A stretch of 64,000 bases of DNA from Hyphomicrobiales bacterium (GTDB lineage: Bacteria > Pseudomonadota > Alphaproteobacteria > Rhizobiales > Rhizobiaceae): positions 1 to 64,000 of the forward strand of contig UCGV01000016.1 in the NCBI GenBank assembly GCA_900471925.1. The letters run 5' to 3'. The notes under the pieces were generated by a model, which was not told the origin of the DNA, searched no databases, and worked only from the letters and a program-made list of their open reading frames with translations. The position numbers were made by a program, and so were the translations under genes. Below, piece after piece: positions 61,149 through 64,000 of this stretch (position 1 is the stretch's first letter; each line of letters begins with the position of its first letter).

Positions 61149-63245
61149 ATGGCGGCAAAGGTTCGACTTCTCGAGAACCGGTGGGATGATGCATATGCGG
61201 CGGGCCTCGATGAGCCCGGCAAGCTTCTCTATCGCTCGAATCTGCTCGGAGCCGACAAACGCATCACCAATTACGGTGGCGGCAATACCTCGGCCAAGGT
61301 CATGGAAACCGATCCCCTGACAGGCGGTACGGTCAAGGTTCTATGGGTCAAGGGCTCGGGCGGCGATGTCGGCACAATCAAGCTCGATGGTTTCGCGACG
61401 CTCTATCAGGACAAGTTGGAAGCCCTGAAGGGCATCTACAAGGGCGTTGATGACGAAGACCGCATGGTCGGCTTCCTGCCGCATTGCACCTTCAACCTGA
61501 ATGCGCGCGCCGCTTCGATCGATACGCCGCTGCATGGTTTTGTGCCCTATACGCATGTCGATCATATGCATCCGGACGCAATCATCGCGATTGCCGCCTC
61601 GAAGAATTCCAGAGAACTGACGAAGCAGGTCTTCGGCGACGATATCGGCTGGCTGCCGTGGCGCCGTCCGGGCTTTCAGCTCGGCCTCGATCTCGAAGCC
61701 TTCGTCAAGGCGAACCCACGCGCCAAGGGCGTCGTGCTCGAAAGCCACGGTCTCTTCACCTGGGATAACGATGCCAAGGCCTGCTATGAGCTGACGCTCG
61801 ACATCATCAATAAGGCAATCGAATGGTTTGCCGGCCAGACCGAGGGCAAGACAATCTTCGGCGGCGCCGTCGTTGAAAGCCTGTCGGTTGCGGAGCGTCG
61901 TGCCATTGCTGCCCGCCTCATGCCGGAAATTCGTGGTCGTATCGGCAAGCAGGAGCGTAAGCTCGGTCATTTTGACGATCAGGATGCGGTGCTGGAATTC
62001 GTCAATTCGAAGAACCTGCGCCCGCTCGGTGCGCTCGGCACCAGCTGCCCTGATCATTTCCTGCGTACCAAGATCCGTCCGCTGATCGTCGATTTCGACC
62101 CGGCAAAGCCTGATGTCGACGCCATCATTGCCGGCCTCGACAAGGCGCTCGAAGACTACCGTGCCGATTACGCCCGCTATTACAACACTTGCAAGCACGA
62201 CAATTCGCCTGCCATGCGCGATGCCAATCCGGTCATCTTCCTGGTACCGGGCGTCGGCATGCTCTCCTTCGCCCGCGACAAGGCAACCGCCCGCATTGCC
62301 AGCGAATTCTATGTCAACGCCATCAATGTGATGCGCGGCTCCTCGACGGTTTCAGAATATCAGGGCCTGCCGGAGCAGGAAGCCTTCGACATCGAATATT
62401 GGCTGCTCGAAGAAGCCAAGCTGCAGCGCATGCCGAAGCCGAAGAGCCTGGCCGGCAAAGTTGCCTTCGTCACCGGTGGCGCTGGCGGCATTGGCCGCGC
62501 AACGGCGGCCCGTCTTGTTGGCGAGGGCGCCTGCGTGGTGCTTGCCGATATCGATCAGGAAGCACTTGAAAAGACCGAAGCCGAATTCGTGAAGAAGTAT
62601 GGCGCTGATGCAGTGCGCACCTTGAAGCTCGACGTGACCAAGGAAGACGGCGTCATCGCCTCCTTCGCCGAGTCCTGCGTCGAATTCGGCGGCATCGATA
62701 TCCTCGTCTCCAATGCCGGCATCGCTTCGTCGGCGCCGATCGAAACGACCGAGCTGTCGACGTGGAACCGCAATATCGACATTCTGGCAACCGGCTATTT
62801 CCTTGTTTCGCGTGAGGCCTTCCGCCTGTTCCGCCGTCAGGCGCTGGGTGGCAACGTCGTCTTCATCGCGTCGAAGAACGGTCTTGCCGCTTCGCCAGGT
62901 GCCGCAGCCTATTGCACGGCAAAGGCTGCAGAAATCCACCTTGCCCGTTGCCTGGCGCTGGAAGGCGCAGAAGCCGGTATCCGCGTCAACACGGTCAATC
63001 CGGATGCGGTGCTGCGCGGCTCGAAGATCTGGAGCGGCGAGTGGCGCGAACAGCGCGCCGCCTCCTCGAAGATCGAAGTGGATGACCTCGAGGAACATTA
63101 CCGCAAGCGTTCCATGCTGAAGCTCAACGTCTTCCCGGAGGATATCGCTGAAGCCGTGTATTTCCTGGCGTCAGATCTTTCGGCCAAGTCGACCGGCAAT
63201 ATCATCAACGTCGATGCAGGCAACGTTCAGAGCTTCACGCGCTGA
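61149..63245 (+). CDS. rhaD: Bifunctional rhamnulose-1-P aldolase / short-chain dehydrogenase RhaD
   Basis: A 698-aa two-domain enzyme. Residues about 1-430 form a class II aldolase domain (NYGGGNTSAK, THVDHMHPDA with metal-binding His, VLESHGLFTW) that splits rhamnulose-1-phosphate into DHAP and lactaldehyde. Residues about 434-698 are a short-chain dehydrogenase: NAD motif TGGAGGIG near residue 441, NAG, and catalytic Y588/K592 (YCTAK). It probably oxidises or reduces the lactaldehyde. The ATG at 61149 follows GGGAGGA. Confidence 0.95.
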   Translation: MAAKVRLLENRWDDAYAAGLDEPGKLLYRSNLLGADKRITNYGGGNTSAKVMETDPLTGGTVKVLWVKGSGGDVGTIKLDGFATLYQDKLEALKGIYKGVDDEDRMVGFLPHCTFNLNARAASIDTPLHGFVPYTHVDHMHPDAIIAIAASKNSRELTKQVFGDDIGWLPWRRPGFQLGLDLEAFVKANPRAKGVVLESHGLFTWDNDAKACYELTLDIINKAIEWFAGQTEGKTIFGGAVVESLSVAERRAIAARLMPEIRGRIGKQERKLGHFDDQDAVLEFVNSKNLRPLGALGTSCPDHFLRTKIRPLIVDFDPAKPDVDAIIAGLDKALEDYRADYARYYNTCKHDNSPAMRDANPVIFLVPGVGMLSFARDKATARIASEFYVNAINVMRGSSTVSEYQGLPEQEAFDIEYWLLEEAKLQRMPKPKSLAGKVAFVTGGAGGIGRATAARLVGEGACVVLADIDQEALEKTEAEFVKKYGADAVRTLKLDVTKEDGVIASFAESCVEFGGIDILVSNAGIASSAPIETTELSTWNRNIDILATGYFLVSREAFRLFRRQALGGNVVFIASKNGLAASPGAAAYCTAKAAEIHLARCLALEGAEAGIRVNTVNPDAVLRGSKIWSGEWREQRAASSKIEVDDLEEHYRKRSMLKLNVFPEDIAEAVYFLASDLSAKSTGNIINVDAGNVQSFTR

Positions 63246-63251
63246 TCGCGA

Positions 63252-63272
63252 GCGGCGGGCAGCGCCCGCCGC
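63252..63272 (+). other. Intercistronic hairpin between rhaD and rhaI
   Basis: A perfect 9-bp stem GCGGCGGGC / GCCCGCCGC with a 3-nt loop starts 6 bp after the rhaD stop, with no U-tract. It resembles the rhaS-rhaT hairpin in size and placement and may protect mRNA ends. Confidence 0.55.
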
Positions 63273-63295
63273 AACACAATTTCTGGGAGGACGAC

Positions 63296-64000
63296 ATGGC
63301 TGAATTCAGGATTGCGCCGGATCTGGTCGCAACGGAAAACGACAGGCGCGCTGCCGCGCTGAAGGCCGACTATGAAGCGTTGGGCGCAACGCTTGCCCGC
63401 CGCGGCGTCGATATCGAAGCGATCACCCGCAAGGTGGCGGAATTTACAGTTGCTGTGCCCTCCTGGGGCGTAGGCACTGGCGGCACGCGCTTTGCCCGCT
63501 TCCCCGGCACCGGCGAACCACGCGGCATTTTTGACAAGCTCGACGATTGCGCCGTCATTAATCAGCTGACACAGGCGACACCGACCGTGTCGCTGCATAT
63601 CCCCTGGGACAAGACCGATGCGAAGGAACTGAAGGCGAAGGGCGACGCGCTCGGCCTCGGTTTCGACGCGATGAATTCCAACACCTTCTCGGATGCGCCC
63701 GGCCAGAAGCTGACCTACAAATACGGTTCACTCAGCCACACGGATGCAGCGACCCGTCAGCAGGCGATCGAGCATAATCTGGAATGCATCGAGATCGGCA
63801 AGGCGATCGGCTCCAAGGCGCTGACCGTCTGGATCGGCGATGGTTCCAATTTCCCCGGCCAGAGCAATTTCACCAAGGCATTCGAGCGCTACCTTGCCTC
63901 GATGGCCGACATCTATAAGGCATTGCCCGACGATTGGCGGCTCTTCTCCGAGCACAAGATGTACGAGCCGGCCTTCTATTCGACGGTCGTACAGGACTGG
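63296..64000 (+). CDS. rhaI: L-rhamnose isomerase RhaI, C-terminus beyond window
   Basis: The first 235 codons of the isomerase that turns rhamnose into rhamnulose; the rest lies right of the window. SWGVGTGGTRFARFPG, VSLHIPWDK and LGFDAMNSNTFSD match the rhizobial type of rhamnose isomerase (a TIM-barrel sugar isomerase distinct from E. coli RhaA). EHKMYEPAFY carries a likely metal-binding Glu. GGGAGGA precedes the ATG. It follows rhaD by 50 bp. Confidence 0.93.
   Translation, partial: MAEFRIAPDLVATENDRRAAALKADYEALGATLARRGVDIEAITRKVAEFTVAVPSWGVGTGGTRFARFPGTGEPRGIFDKLDDCAVINQLTQATPTVSLHIPWDKTDAKELKAKGDALGLGFDAMNSNTFSDAPGQKLTYKYGSLSHTDAATRQQAIEHNLECIEIGKAIGSKALTVWIGDGSNFPGQSNFTKAFERYLASMADIYKALPDDWRLFSEHKMYEPAFYSTVVQDW

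Overview
The window reads as a chromosome-like segment of a rhizobial alphaproteobacterium (Rhizobium or a close relative). The evidence is a GC-rich, densely packed genome, a RopA-type porin, and an L-rhamnose locus laid out as in Rhizobium leguminosarum (rhaRSTPQUK divergent from rhaDI). ABC importers for sugars, sulfate, branched-chain amino acid-like solutes, hydroxamate siderophores and rhamnose are abundant. I see no tRNA, rRNA, insertion sequence, prophage or CRISPR array.

Layout. 1-6.4 kb: a cut-off alpha/beta hydrolase, small secreted or unknown proteins, then an AraC regulator divergent from a haloperoxidase-type hydrolase and a metallo-beta-lactamase-fold enzyme, both with Tat-like leaders. 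6.7-13.6 kb: a FadR/GntR regulator co-directional with a PLP C-S lyase-like enzyme, a complete sugar ABC importer and a phosphodiesterase-like protein. 13.7-15.8 kb: peptidase T facing a SleB-type cell-wall hydrolase lipoprotein. 16-19.8 kb: sulfate importer sbp-cysT-cysW-cysA. 20.1-21.2 kb: porin. 21.2-30 kb: a complete K+ uptake operon, read right to left: a 26-aa membrane peptide, kdpF, kdpA, a 51-aa membrane peptide, kdpB, kdpC, kdpD, kdpE and a ptsN paralogue. A tandem 11-bp-spaced box upstream fits the KdpE family.

30.2-37.4 kb is mixed: an atypical CopC-like protein, a xylitol/polyol dehydrogenase, a DedA protein, a flavin disulfide oxidoreductase with a DUF4126 partner, glutaryl-CoA dehydrogenase, a KdgF-like cupin and a LysR regulator. 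37.6-44.8 kb: a five-gene liv-type importer followed by a GMC oxidoreductase and a 3-hydroxyisobutyrate dehydrogenase-like enzyme. 44.8-52.8 kb: a hydroxamate-siderophore system in fhuACDB order plus a DUF2218/siderophore-interacting fusion, with an AraC regulator. 52.9-64 kb: a hydratase-like gene and the rhamnose regulon. RhaSTPQ imports rhamnose, RhaU and RhaI convert it to rhamnulose, RhaK phosphorylates it, RhaD cleaves and oxidises the products, and RhaR probably acts on two inverted 16-bp operators that overlap both divergent -35 hexamers.

The most distinctive observations are the unlabelled micro-ORFs and ptsN paralogue inside the kdp operon, the divergent RhaR operator pair, a shared palindrome at the iron-receptor and AraC promoters, a haloperoxidase gene with two plausible starts (exported versus cytosolic), and a C-S lyase-like enzyme embedded in a sugar-import operon. 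I found no convincing wholly new defence or mobile system.
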